Assembly: GCA_014380825.1 (NCBI GenBank)
Contig: JACMJD010000471.1
Location: 1 to 5,522 of the forward strand
Length of the DNA: 5,522 bases
Reading direction: 5' to 3'
DNA from: Phycisphaerae bacterium
GTDB lineage: Bacteria; Planctomycetota; Phycisphaerae; Tepidisphaerales; Tepidisphaeraceae
Both the position numbers and the translations under genes were made by a program. The notes beneath the pieces were generated by a model. It was not told where the DNA came from. It saw only the letters and a program-made list of their open reading frames with translations, and did no database searches. Positions within the stretch are counted from its first letter, which is position 1; each line of letters opens with the position of its first letter. Positions 1 through 5,083 of the stretch are shown here, piece by piece.

Positions 1-223
1 ATCGCACGCCGCTGCCGCCGCCCTGGCGAACGCCGGTCTGGAAAATGCCGTTACAACCGGCACCAATGGTAAAGGTTCACATCCATCGCGCCGATGTCCA
101 CAACAAAGGATCCCTGATCGACCTGTTCCTCTGACGGTCGGCCATGATCCGGATGGACACCGGGGCCCGAGACGCAGCAAACCTTCGACGGTTTTCAACG
201 TCTTACTGTACAGGAGTGATGCG
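1..223. other. left-edge region without an assignable gene
   Basis: This 223-base stretch has no gene I can support. On the plus strand the frame beginning at base 3 is open from the left edge to a TGA at 132-134 and ends in residues KGSLIDLFL; it could be the tail of a gene starting outside the window, but I do not recognise it. The frame beginning at base 2 is also stop-free and runs into the small gene at 224, so an N-terminal extension of that gene is formally possible. One minus-strand frame is open from about 210 to the left edge, without a convincing start or ribosome site. I see no clear terminator hairpin. Confidence 0.3.
212..216 (+). promoter_or_regulatory. Shine-Dalgarno site for the 71-residue gene
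   Basis: AGGAG lies 7 nt before the ATG at 224. It is the strongest ribosome binding site in the window. It fixes the start of the small gene even though its reading frame is open further upstream. Confidence 0.7.
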
Positions 224-439
224 ATGTTGCAGGCCCAACAGGTTGAAGAACTCGTGAACCTGATCACAGTGATGAGCAGGGAATCGGTGATCGAGCAGTT
301 CCGCTGCTACCGCGCCAGCTTCCCCGTCGATTTCACCCGCGAATACCTCGAATCCCAGGACACCGAACAGCTCAAGCACCTGTTCCTGGCCTTGTGCCTG
401 CAGAGCCAGCGGATGCCTGAACTTCCGGCGGCGGCTTAG
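224..439 (+). CDS. small conserved-looking helical protein, 71 aa
   Basis: I cannot assign a function. The protein is 71 residues, mostly predicted alpha-helical, with charged and leucine-rich stretches such as QQVEELVNLI and EQLKHLFLALCL, and a short PAAA tail. There is no signal peptide or membrane segment, so it is probably cytosolic. The central part, with FPVDFTREYLE, reads like a real folded protein, and similar-looking small proteins of unknown role occur in planctomycetes (recalled, not searched). The ATG at 224 is chosen because AGGAG sits 7 nt upstream. The TAG stop (437-439) abuts the stop of xerD on the other strand with no intervening base. The two cysteines (C28, C58) form no metal-binding motif. 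The gene looks monocistronic within the window. I am fairly sure it is coding and have no view on its role. Confidence 0.65.
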   Translation: MLQAQQVEELVNLITVMSRESVIEQFRCYRASFPVDFTREYLESQDTEQLKHLFLALCLQSQRMPELPAAA

Positions 440-1408
440 CTACTTCCTCGGATGAAACTTCCGGTGGATCAGCTTGAGCCGATCGGTATCGACGTGCGTA
501 TAGATCTGCGTCGTGCTGATGTCCGAGTGGCCGAGAAGCTCTTGTACGATTCGCAGATCTGCCCCGCCGCTCACGAGGTGGCTGGCGAAGCAGTGACGCA
601 GAACGTGCGGAGAAATGTCTTTCAACAGCCCACATCGTCGGCCGTACTTTTCAACGATCATCCAGAGCCCAACTCGCTCTAGCGGTTTTCCGGTGCGCGA
701 GAGGAATAGGAACTCACTTTTCGTGCGATCGAAGTTTGGTCGCGTCTCGGCAATGTAGCGCGTGATTGCCTGCGCCGCGGCCGTGCCGAGGGGGACGATC
801 CGTTCTTTGTGCCCTTTGCCCAGCACGCGAACCCAACCGACCTGTAGATTCGCATCGCGAAGCTTGAGTCCGCACAACTCCGTAGCGCGAAGGCCTGACG
901 CGTAGAGTAGTTCCAGGATCGCCACGTCGCGCGTGAACAACGGGCTCTTCGGATCGGGCGCGGCGATCAGCCGATTCACCTGATCGCGCGACAGGACTTT
1001 CGGCAACGATTGCTCGGGTTTCGGACGCTCCAACTGCTGTTGGATCGATGTAACGTCTTCGCCTTCAGCTTCGCGGAATGACAGGAAGACCCGGATCGCA
1101 GCCAATCGTCGCGCGACGGTTCGCGTGGTCTTGCCGCGACGGGTTTGATCCTGCAAGTAGGCGCGATAGTCGTCCGCGCCGGCTTTCTTGAGCGTGAGAT
1201 TTCGGTTGCTCAGAAATACGTCGAGGCTTTCCAGATCGCGCCGATACGCGAGCAGCGAATTCTCGGCCAGACCGCGCTCGGATGCGAGATAGATCAGAAG
1301 AGATCGCAGGGCGGGGCTCTCACGCCGCGTTTGCGTGGGCGGGAGTGCCTTGGGCCAGCTTGGTCGCTTTGAGCGCGTCACGGTGGATGGTGAGCTGGAC
1401 GTGGGCAT
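440..1408 (-). CDS. xerD: XerD-type tyrosine site-specific recombinase
   Basis: This tyrosine recombinase is expected to cut and rejoin DNA at dif-like sites to resolve chromosome dimers at division, together with a XerC partner not seen here. An N-terminal SAM-like core-binding domain (about residues 32-115, including GLAENSLLAYRRDLE) is followed by the catalytic domain (about 137-320). All catalytic residues are visible: R174 in LYASGLRATEL, K198 in LGKGHKE, H268 and R271 in SPHVLRHCF, H294 in LLGHSD, and nucleophile Y303 in TTQIYTHV. GHSDISTTQIYTHV and a C-terminal HPRK favour XerD over XerC. At 322 residues it exceeds the usual ~300 because of a roughly 30-residue Ser/Pro/Arg-rich N-terminus. 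Only ATG 1408 or GTG 1381 can serve as start, and neither has a Shine-Dalgarno. Both lie inside the preceding cysteine-rich gene, so translation may be coupled to it. Confidence 0.93.
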   Translation of the reverse strand: MPTSSSPSTVTRSKRPSWPKALPPTQTRRESPALRSLLIYLASERGLAENSLLAYRRDLESLDVFLSNRNLTLKKAGADDYRAYLQDQTRRGKTTRTVARRLAAIRVFLSFREAEGEDVTSIQQQLERPKPEQSLPKVLSRDQVNRLIAAPDPKSPLFTRDVAILELLYASGLRATELCGLKLRDANLQVGWVRVLGKGHKERIVPLGTAAAQAITRYIAETRPNFDRTKSEFLFLSRTGKPLERVGLWMIVEKYGRRCGLLKDISPHVLRHCFASHLVSGGADLRIVQELLGHSDISTTQIYTHVDTDRLKLIHRKFHPRK

Positions 1409-1622
1409 GCGAATTCGCCGTCTGCATGGTCAACGTTTCGCCACGACGCGATCGCCGTTCGATCAGCAACTGAAAATAAACCGGGCAGCCCTGATATCGG
1501 CCGAAGCAATAATCAAACGCGTGATCGAGGCCCTGGAGGCTCATGTGCTCGCCACAGCGCGCATCACGCCGATTCAGGAACGGACAGTGATCAGCACACG
1601 AATCCTCGGAGTTGCAGCTCAT
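1320..1622 (-). CDS. small six-cysteine protein, 100 aa, overlapping xerD
   Basis: The function is unknown. The first half carries six cysteines (C3, C9, C13, C23, C39, C46) in a compact pattern with CPFLNRRDARC and YCFGRYQGCPVY. This suggests a small metal- or iron-sulfur-binding domain (inference). The second half is basic and polar, lacks cysteine, and ends in an Ala-rich tail. There is no signal peptide. The frame is open further upstream, but I start at ATG 1622 because GAGG lies 7 nt before it and the cysteine domain begins immediately after. The last 89 bases overlap the start of xerD in another frame, which suggests translational coupling. I recall similar cysteine-patterned small proteins in planctomycetes but could not search. 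The cysteine pattern and ribosome site make coding likely. Confidence 0.7.
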   Translation of the reverse strand: MSCNSEDSCADHCPFLNRRDARCGEHMSLQGLDHAFDYCFGRYQGCPVYFQLLIERRSRRGETLTMQTANSHAHVQLTIHRDALKATKLAQGTPAHANAA

Positions 1623-1629
1623 TGAAAAA

Positions 1630-1633
1630 CCTC
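1630..1633 (-). promoter_or_regulatory. ribosome binding site for the six-cysteine gene
   Basis: GAGG on the minus strand, 7 nt before ATG 1622. It decides the start of the 100-residue protein over the longer open frame. A 12-base perfect palindrome lies just upstream of it. Confidence 0.55.
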
Positions 1634-1634
1634 G

Positions 1635-1646
1635 AGAGATATCTCT
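1635..1646. repeat. perfect 12-bp palindrome AGAGATATCTCT
   Basis: AGAGATATCTCT reads the same on both strands and sits directly upstream of the GAGG ribosome site of the six-cysteine gene. On the minus strand a weak promoter can be drawn just upstream (TTCACG, 18-nt spacer, GATAAC), which would put the palindrome near the transcription start. It could be a regulator's operator, or chance. The function is not shown. Confidence 0.35.
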
Positions 1647-1706
1647 TAGGTTATCGGCGCTTGGGTGGGGTGGACGTGAACTTTCGCGGCGGTGCGCGCC
1701 TCGCAC

Positions 1707-1722
1707 GCAGGCTGAAGCCTGC
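1707..1722. repeat. GCAGGCT-GA-AGCCTGC hairpin, possible dispersed repeat or terminator
   Basis: GCAGGCTGAAGCCTGC forms a perfect 7-bp stem with a 2-nt GA spacer, starting about 19 bases past the stop of the ydeI-like gene. There is no T-run after it on the minus strand, so it is not a standard intrinsic terminator. I recall this core as a dispersed palindromic repeat between genes in planctomycetes and acidobacteria (memory, not searched). It may slow or stop transcription or protect an mRNA end. Confidence 0.5.
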
Positions 1723-1740
1723 ACGCCGGCAGAGCGGGAG

Positions 1741-2313
1741 CTAGAGCCGTCGACCTTGTTCGCAGGCATCGATTAGTGTTTTCAGTCGCTCTGCTTGCGT
1801 CACTTGCTGCTTCGCGCTGGTGATCCACCAGATGATTTTCCGTCGATACCACGGCGCCTGGGCTTCGAAGAATTTCCATGCAGCTTTATTTGCACGAAAT
1901 TGTTTCTTCAGTGCGGGCGCAAAATCAGCCGCGTCGCGTTGTTCGTATGCGTAGATCTTCGATCGTGCGTCGGATCGTCTCTCGAACGCGGCAATTCCTG
2001 CCGGGAGAACTCGCTGCTCGGCGATCAGCTCACCGATCCGATTGATGTTCACAGCGCTCCAGACACTGGTCGACTTCCGCGGCGTGAACCGAATCACGTA
2101 GCTGTGTTCATCGCATCGCTTGCGAATGCCGTCGATCCAACCAACGCACAACGCCTCATCCACCGATTGCGGCCAGGTTATGCTCGGCTTGCCCGAGCCG
2201 ACCTTGTGGAAACCAACCCACAACTCGCGCGCTTTCACGTGATTCGAATGAAGCCAACGGCGAAAGGCGGCGGGCGTTTTGAAGAAACGGGGATCGTCGG
2301 CGTCGTTTTTCAT
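1741..2313 (-). CDS. YdeI/OmdA-family protein
   Basis: This is a member of the YdeI or OmpD-associated (bacteriocin-protection, OmdA) family, usually about 190-200 residues and cytosolic. Its biochemical activity is not settled; the E. coli relative was linked to resistance to polymyxin and other antimicrobial peptides. The 190 residues show the family pattern throughout: an N-terminal FFKTPAAFRRWLHSNH segment, ALCVGWIDGIRKR (54-66), RFTPRKSTSVWSAVNINR (75-92), and a C-terminal region with WWITSAKQQVTQAERL (162-177). I start at ATG 2313 because the family begins just before FFKTP. An in-frame TTG at 2361 would add 16 residues overlapping the upstream gene and looks unlikely. No clear Shine-Dalgarno is present. 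The gene lies 19 nt after the 77-residue gene, so co-transcription is likely. Confidence 0.9.
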   Translation of the reverse strand: MKNDADDPRFFKTPAAFRRWLHSNHVKARELWVGFHKVGSGKPSITWPQSVDEALCVGWIDGIRKRCDEHSYVIRFTPRKSTSVWSAVNINRIGELIAEQRVLPAGIAAFERRSDARSKIYAYEQRDAADFAPALKKQFRANKAAWKFFEAQAPWYRRKIIWWITSAKQQVTQAERLKTLIDACEQGRRL

Positions 2314-2332
2314 CACTGACGAAATAGGCGCG

Positions 2333-2566
2333 TTATGCCGCGCGCGACGGAAGTGGCTCAATCGCAGTCACGTGCAACAGTGAGACGATCTTGAATTCGG
2401 AAGGAACACCGTCTGCTTCAAGACCCGTTCCGATCAGGATGTCGCTGCGCGTGAGCATCGCCAATTCCGGATGCCGAATCTCACAGGATTGCCCGCTCGA
2501 GAGGGTGAGCTTGACCGGCTGAAACGGTCGGCGTGCCAACATTTCACGGAATGTCTGGACCGTCAT
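2333..2566 (-). CDS. small protein of a planctomycete-type family, 77 aa
   Basis: The function is unknown. The 77 residues begin TVQTFREMLARRPFQPVKL, continue with a predicted beta-rich part (LTLSSGQSCEIRHPELAML), and end EFKIVSLLHVTAIEPL. This layout, a short helix ending in RRPFQP followed by strands with an RHPE motif and an I-x-L-x-x-V-T-x-x-E ending, is one I associate with small uncharacterised proteins numerous in planctomycete genomes (recalled, not searched). No signal peptide or membrane segment is seen. The ATG at 2566 has no Shine-Dalgarno, but an extended -10 box ends 6 nt upstream, so a leaderless message is possible. It begins 12 nt after the UvrC-like gene and ends 19 nt before the ydeI-like gene. 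Confidence 0.75.
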   Translation of the reverse strand: MTVQTFREMLARRPFQPVKLTLSSGQSCEIRHPELAMLTRSDILIGTGLEADGVPSEFKIVSLLHVTAIEPLPSRAA

Positions 2567-2572
2567 ACCAAC

Positions 2573-2581
2573 AGTATATCA
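2573..2581 (-). promoter_or_regulatory. candidate extended -10 promoter for the 77-residue gene
   Basis: On the minus strand TGATATACT matches an extended -10 element (TGnTATAAT, with 5 of 6 in the hexamer). The TGA is also the stop codon of the UvrC-like gene. The hexamer ends 6 nt before ATG 2566, so transcription would begin at or next to the start codon. No good -35 is visible (TGAAAG at 17 nt), which an extended -10 can tolerate. Confidence 0.4.
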
Positions 2582-3733
2582 CATCGCCTGCAGCTCTTTC
2601 ATCACGCCTTCTTCTTCAGTCTCTGCCTGTTTTTTCTGCTTCAGCAGATCGCGGTACGCTTTCACGATCGCTGTTTCCTCCAGCGTATCCAGAGGCAGGA
2701 AGACGCCCTGCGTGGCCCTCGATTGGAACAGGTGATGCGTGACCACGCCGATGCGTTCGGCGCCGATCGAATCGACCGAATCGGTAGCGCGTTCCGCTGC
2801 GCGTTCGAGCACGAGACGCATAAGATCACTCGGTCGCGATGGCTCGATCGGGACGCCGGCGACTTCTTCGATTTGGCCCGGCGTGATCAGGAAAGCCTTG
2901 GCGCGACCATCGCGCGGCCCGTGTTGGAGGGAAAGAAAATTGAAATCGCGCAGGCGGCGGAAGTGTCGCAAATCGCCCTTGCCGAGCGCGCTGATCGAAT
3001 CGATGTACGATTTGATTTTCGCCGCCGCTTCGAAGCGCAGCTCTTTCGCGGCCGCCTGCATGCGAACCGTTTGCTCGCGAATCAGCTCTTTCGGATCAAC
3101 GATCGCGCGACTGCTCCATTCGATCATCCGCCGATACTGCGGCATTGAGATCGATCCATCGCACGGGGCCGGGCACTTGCCCATTTCCTTGTACGCGCAT
3201 GCCTTCGCGTTCGGCGATTCGACCAGAATGTGATAGTAGCGGCAGAGATCAAACCAGTCGGCGATGTCTTCAATCAACTTGCCCGCGACGTTCTTGTCTT
3301 CTAATGGCCCCAGGAGCATGCCGTTGGTGATGCCAAGATCGGTCGTCTTCGTGTATCGCGGAAACGGAGCTTCCGGATTGACGTGCAGAAACCACGCCGG
3401 CCGCATGCCGATCATGCCTTGGTACGTCTGCGGAAAAAATTTCCGCGCGGCCTCGAGATAAATTAGATCCGCTTCGAACGCACTGTCGACGCGGCGCCAG
3501 GAGATCGTGCGTACGATCTCGCGATAATTCACACGACGGCTCAAAGTCGTCGCATCCTCTTCCCCGCCAAGACGTCTCTGCAGGCTGTAACGGAGGTTCT
3601 TGACGCACAACAACTGCACCGGCCGGTTGTCGAGGTCGGACATGAGATAGACGACCCATTTCGCCGGCACATCGCGCAGGAATGCGCCGATCGGCTGCGC
3701 GGGGTCGAATGTGATTTGGTGCTCGAAAGCCAC
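2579..3733 (-). CDS. stand-alone UvrC-N-terminal-like protein with degenerate GIY-YIG domain
   Basis: This 384-residue protein resembles the N-terminal half of excinuclease subunit UvrC but lacks the C-terminal RNase H-like nuclease and helix-hairpin-helix parts (UvrC is about 600 residues). Residues 22-105 align by eye with the GIY-YIG domain: VVY (27-29) replaces GVY, QLLC (40-43) stands where YVGK is expected, KNLR (45-48) keeps the catalytic arginine, and the catalytic glutamate position appears to be Y92. The nuclease is therefore probably inactive. Four cysteines (C164, C179, C187 and C191, with KCPAPC) keep the x7 and x3 spacing of the UvrC 4Fe-4S ligands. A UVR-like UvrB-contact helix pair spans about 221-250. 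The ~130-residue C-terminus is unassigned. The start is GTG 3733 without a Shine-Dalgarno; an in-frame TAA lies just upstream. A role in DNA damage recognition or UvrB binding is inference. Confidence 0.8.
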   Translation of the reverse strand: MAFEHQITFDPAQPIGAFLRDVPAKWVVYLMSDLDNRPVQLLCVKNLRYSLQRRLGGEEDATTLSRRVNYREIVRTISWRRVDSAFEADLIYLEAARKFFPQTYQGMIGMRPAWFLHVNPEAPFPRYTKTTDLGITNGMLLGPLEDKNVAGKLIEDIADWFDLCRYYHILVESPNAKACAYKEMGKCPAPCDGSISMPQYRRMIEWSSRAIVDPKELIREQTVRMQAAAKELRFEAAAKIKSYIDSISALGKGDLRHFRRLRDFNFLSLQHGPRDGRAKAFLITPGQIEEVAGVPIEPSRPSDLMRLVLERAAERATDSVDSIGAERIGVVTHHLFQSRATQGVFLPLDTLEETAIVKAYRDLLKQKKQAETEEEGVMKELQAM

Positions 3734-3765
3734 AAGTTACATCGTATGAATGAAATGCAGGATCA

Positions 3766-3839
3766 ACCACCAAGACACCAAGAACACCAAGAAGAAAAAA
3801 AGTGAATTGAATTCTTGGTGGTCTTGGTTTCTTGGTGGT
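3766..3839. repeat. 28-bp inverted repeat built from CACCAAGA tandem units
   Basis: Arms at 3766-3793 and 3812-3839 pair at 26 of 28 positions around an 18-base A-rich loop. Each arm consists of three 8-9 base units close to CACCAAGA or its complement. The element begins one base past the stop of the metallopeptidase gene and ends 33 bases before the UvrC-like start. The A/T run lies in the loop, so it is not a classical terminator, but the stem should block transcription or protect mRNA ends. I recall CACCAAGA-type elements as frequent in planctomycete and verrucomicrobial intergenic regions (memory, not searched). Confidence 0.8.
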
Positions 3840-3840
3840 C

Positions 3841-4983
3841 CTAATCTTCTACGATCACCTTCGCGACGCGCCCGTTTTTCAGAGTGAATCGCCCCACCAA
3901 TCTCTTTCCATCCGGCGTTTGGATCACGATCTGCGGCAGCTTGCCGTTTTTCTCTCGCTCAATCGAGAATGTCTCACCGGCATCGAGTCGCTTTTTTACA
4001 TCTCGCATGGCGCTGGCGAGAATGCTGCGCGGGAGGGCCTCGTCGCGTGACGATTTCAGCATGTTTTCAGATGCCGCCTTTGTGAAGGTGGGCATCGATT
4101 CAAAGTCCTGTTTCTGCGCGAAGGCCCGACCGACAAAACTTGTGAGCGTCGCCAGAGTCGCGCGGCGGTACAGATCGTCGGTTGGATTTTCCGGCAGGCT
4201 CGTCCAGAACGCTTTCCAGCGTTCTTCGAATCCGTGCGAATCGCCGAACGATGTTCGCCACGCTTCGCTGCTGCCTTTACCCTTGCCGAGCGCGTTCATG
4301 AAGTTGATGAACGCGGGCTGATATTTTCCGCCGTCGCCGTGCGCGAGAAATTGCACCATCGACCAGGCCTGGTCGTAGTTCGTCGGATCGAGCTGCGCAT
4401 TCCATTCATCGAGCGTGAGCCGCATTATCTGATCGATCGGCTTGAATCGCTTTTCCTCGATCGTCTTGACGATTCGCGCGCGTCGCCATTCCGGAATGAT
4501 GCCCGTGATCATGTCATCGCCGGTGAAAAGCCCTTCGCCGAAATACTCGGCCAGGCCCTCGTTGACCCAGACCGGAATGTCGCCGCCGATCACGGCGTGC
4601 GCGAATTGGTGGAAACCTTCGTGCTGAACGACGTGCCATGTCTTGCTCGTCAGCTTTTCACCCGCGACGGCCATCAGCTTTGAGCCGTTAAACACGCCAG
4701 CACTTCCGACCGGTCCGCCGGCCAGTTGATAGTCATCGAGATTCTTAAACAGAACGAACGGAAACTTTGTGCGAATCACGCCCGAGAACCCGCGCGTGCG
4801 CTCGGCGTAAACCTCGGCCATCTTCGTCACGCGGATGGCGGCCTCGTGCACGTCATCGGGATCGAGATCGGTGTGGATGACGTAGTACTTCGTCTCGTAC
4901 TTCGGCAGGTCAGCCTGCGGCGCAGCGCCAGCGCAGAAAAACGCAATCGCGAACGAAAGCGAGGCGAGAATCGGCAGCCGCAT
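3841..4983 (-). CDS. secreted DUF1570-type zinc metallopeptidase
   Basis: A probable exported zinc peptidase of the gluzincin kind. The zinc motif is H121-E122-G123-F124-H125, followed 16 residues later by E142 in WVNEGLAEYF, the usual place of the third zinc ligand. This arrangement matches DUF1570/peptidase MA-like proteins, frequent in planctomycetes. A signal peptide is clear: MRLPILASLSFAIAFFCAGA with likely cleavage around AGA-A or APQA; C17 is not in a good lipobox, so a lipoprotein is unlikely. Residues 30-115 form the N-terminal domain, 160-270 are helical with conserved-looking tryptophans, and the last ~55 residues (including IVIQTPDGKRLVGRFTLKNG) look like a small beta domain. The start at ATG 4983 is set by the signal peptide. 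A TATAAT box ends 7 nt upstream and there is no Shine-Dalgarno. The substrate is unknown. Confidence 0.87.
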   Translation of the reverse strand: MRLPILASLSFAIAFFCAGAAPQADLPKYETKYYVIHTDLDPDDVHEAAIRVTKMAEVYAERTRGFSGVIRTKFPFVLFKNLDDYQLAGGPVGSAGVFNGSKLMAVAGEKLTSKTWHVVQHEGFHQFAHAVIGGDIPVWVNEGLAEYFGEGLFTGDDMITGIIPEWRRARIVKTIEEKRFKPIDQIMRLTLDEWNAQLDPTNYDQAWSMVQFLAHGDGGKYQPAFINFMNALGKGKGSSEAWRTSFGDSHGFEERWKAFWTSLPENPTDDLYRRATLATLTSFVGRAFAQKQDFESMPTFTKAASENMLKSSRDEALPRSILASAMRDVKKRLDAGETFSIEREKNGKLPQIVIQTPDGKRLVGRFTLKNGRVAKVIVED

Positions 4984-4990
4984 CGAATGG

Positions 4991-4996
4991 ATTATA
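4991..4996 (-). promoter_or_regulatory. -10 box TATAAT for the metallopeptidase gene
   Basis: A perfect TATAAT on the minus strand ends 7 nt before ATG 4983, predicting transcription from about the start codon (a leaderless mRNA). The candidate -35 is poor: TTTGCT at a 16-nt spacer, or TTGCTC at 15. The inverted repeat at 5015-5034 overlaps that -35 position. Confidence 0.5.
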
Positions 4997-5014
4997 AGGC
5001 GTGCGCACCGCGAG

Positions 5015-5034
5015 CAAACTTCCGGTGAAGTTTG
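5015..5034. repeat. 8-bp inverted repeat CAAACTTC-CGGT-GAAGTTTG in the divergent promoter region
   Basis: Perfect 8-base arms flank a 4-base CGGT centre in the 100-base gap between the divergent metallopeptidase and MCE genes. One arm covers the -35 position of the peptidase promoter, and the element lies 50 bases before the MCE start. It could be an operator for a dimeric regulator acting on both genes. It lacks a downstream T-run and is not placed after a gene, so a terminator is unlikely. Confidence 0.45.
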
Positions 5035-5083
5035 GCCACACTTACTTGCGTGAACCGCGGATTCGCACTAAAAGGGCCGCGCG

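Larger units (their letters stand above)
1623..1740. other. spacer between the ydeI-like gene and the six-cysteine gene
   Basis: These 118 bases separate two minus-strand genes. They contain a hairpin (1707-1722), a palindrome (1635-1646) and a weak candidate promoter. The hairpin makes it plausible that transcription from the ydeI-like gene is attenuated here and the six-cysteine gene and xerD have their own promoter. I see no coding sequence in it. Confidence 0.4.

Noticed and set aside
440..1408. integrase of a prophage or integrative element
   Set aside because: The XerD-like signature and the absence of att repeats, a tRNA or phage genes favour a housekeeping recombinase.
1320..1769. 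149-codon version of the six-cysteine gene starting at 1769
   Set aside because: The extra 49 residues run through the hairpin spacer and the ydeI-like gene end and show no protein-like pattern. ATG 1622 has its own ribosome site.
1795..2319. 174-codon plus-strand open frame
   Set aside because: It is antisense to the YdeI-family gene, whose motifs are clear. No ribosome site or domain is seen.
1741..2361. TTG start at 2361 for the YdeI-family gene
   Set aside because: The added residues are not family-like and overlap the 77-residue gene. ATG 2313 fits the family N-terminus.
2471..3148. 225-codon plus-strand open frame antisense to the UvrC-like gene
   Set aside because: The sequence is rich in Arg, His and Phe with no recognisable domain, and it lies opposite a gene with clear UvrC-type motifs. 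It is a mirror frame of GC-rich coding DNA.
3270..3773. 167-codon minus-strand frame overlapping the UvrC-like gene
   Set aside because: It is arginine-rich, low-information sequence in an alternative frame. The UvrC-like frame carries the conserved cysteines and motifs.
3766..3839. CRISPR-like or microsatellite array
   Set aside because: The units are only 8-9 bases, contiguous without spacers, and arranged as inverted arms. This is neither a CRISPR array nor a simple microsatellite.
4206..4225. 8-bp inverted repeat AGAACGCT-TTCC-AGCGTTCT
   Set aside because: It lies deep inside the metallopeptidase coding region and encodes an ordinary stretch around WKAFW. It is most likely chance, with no regulatory context.
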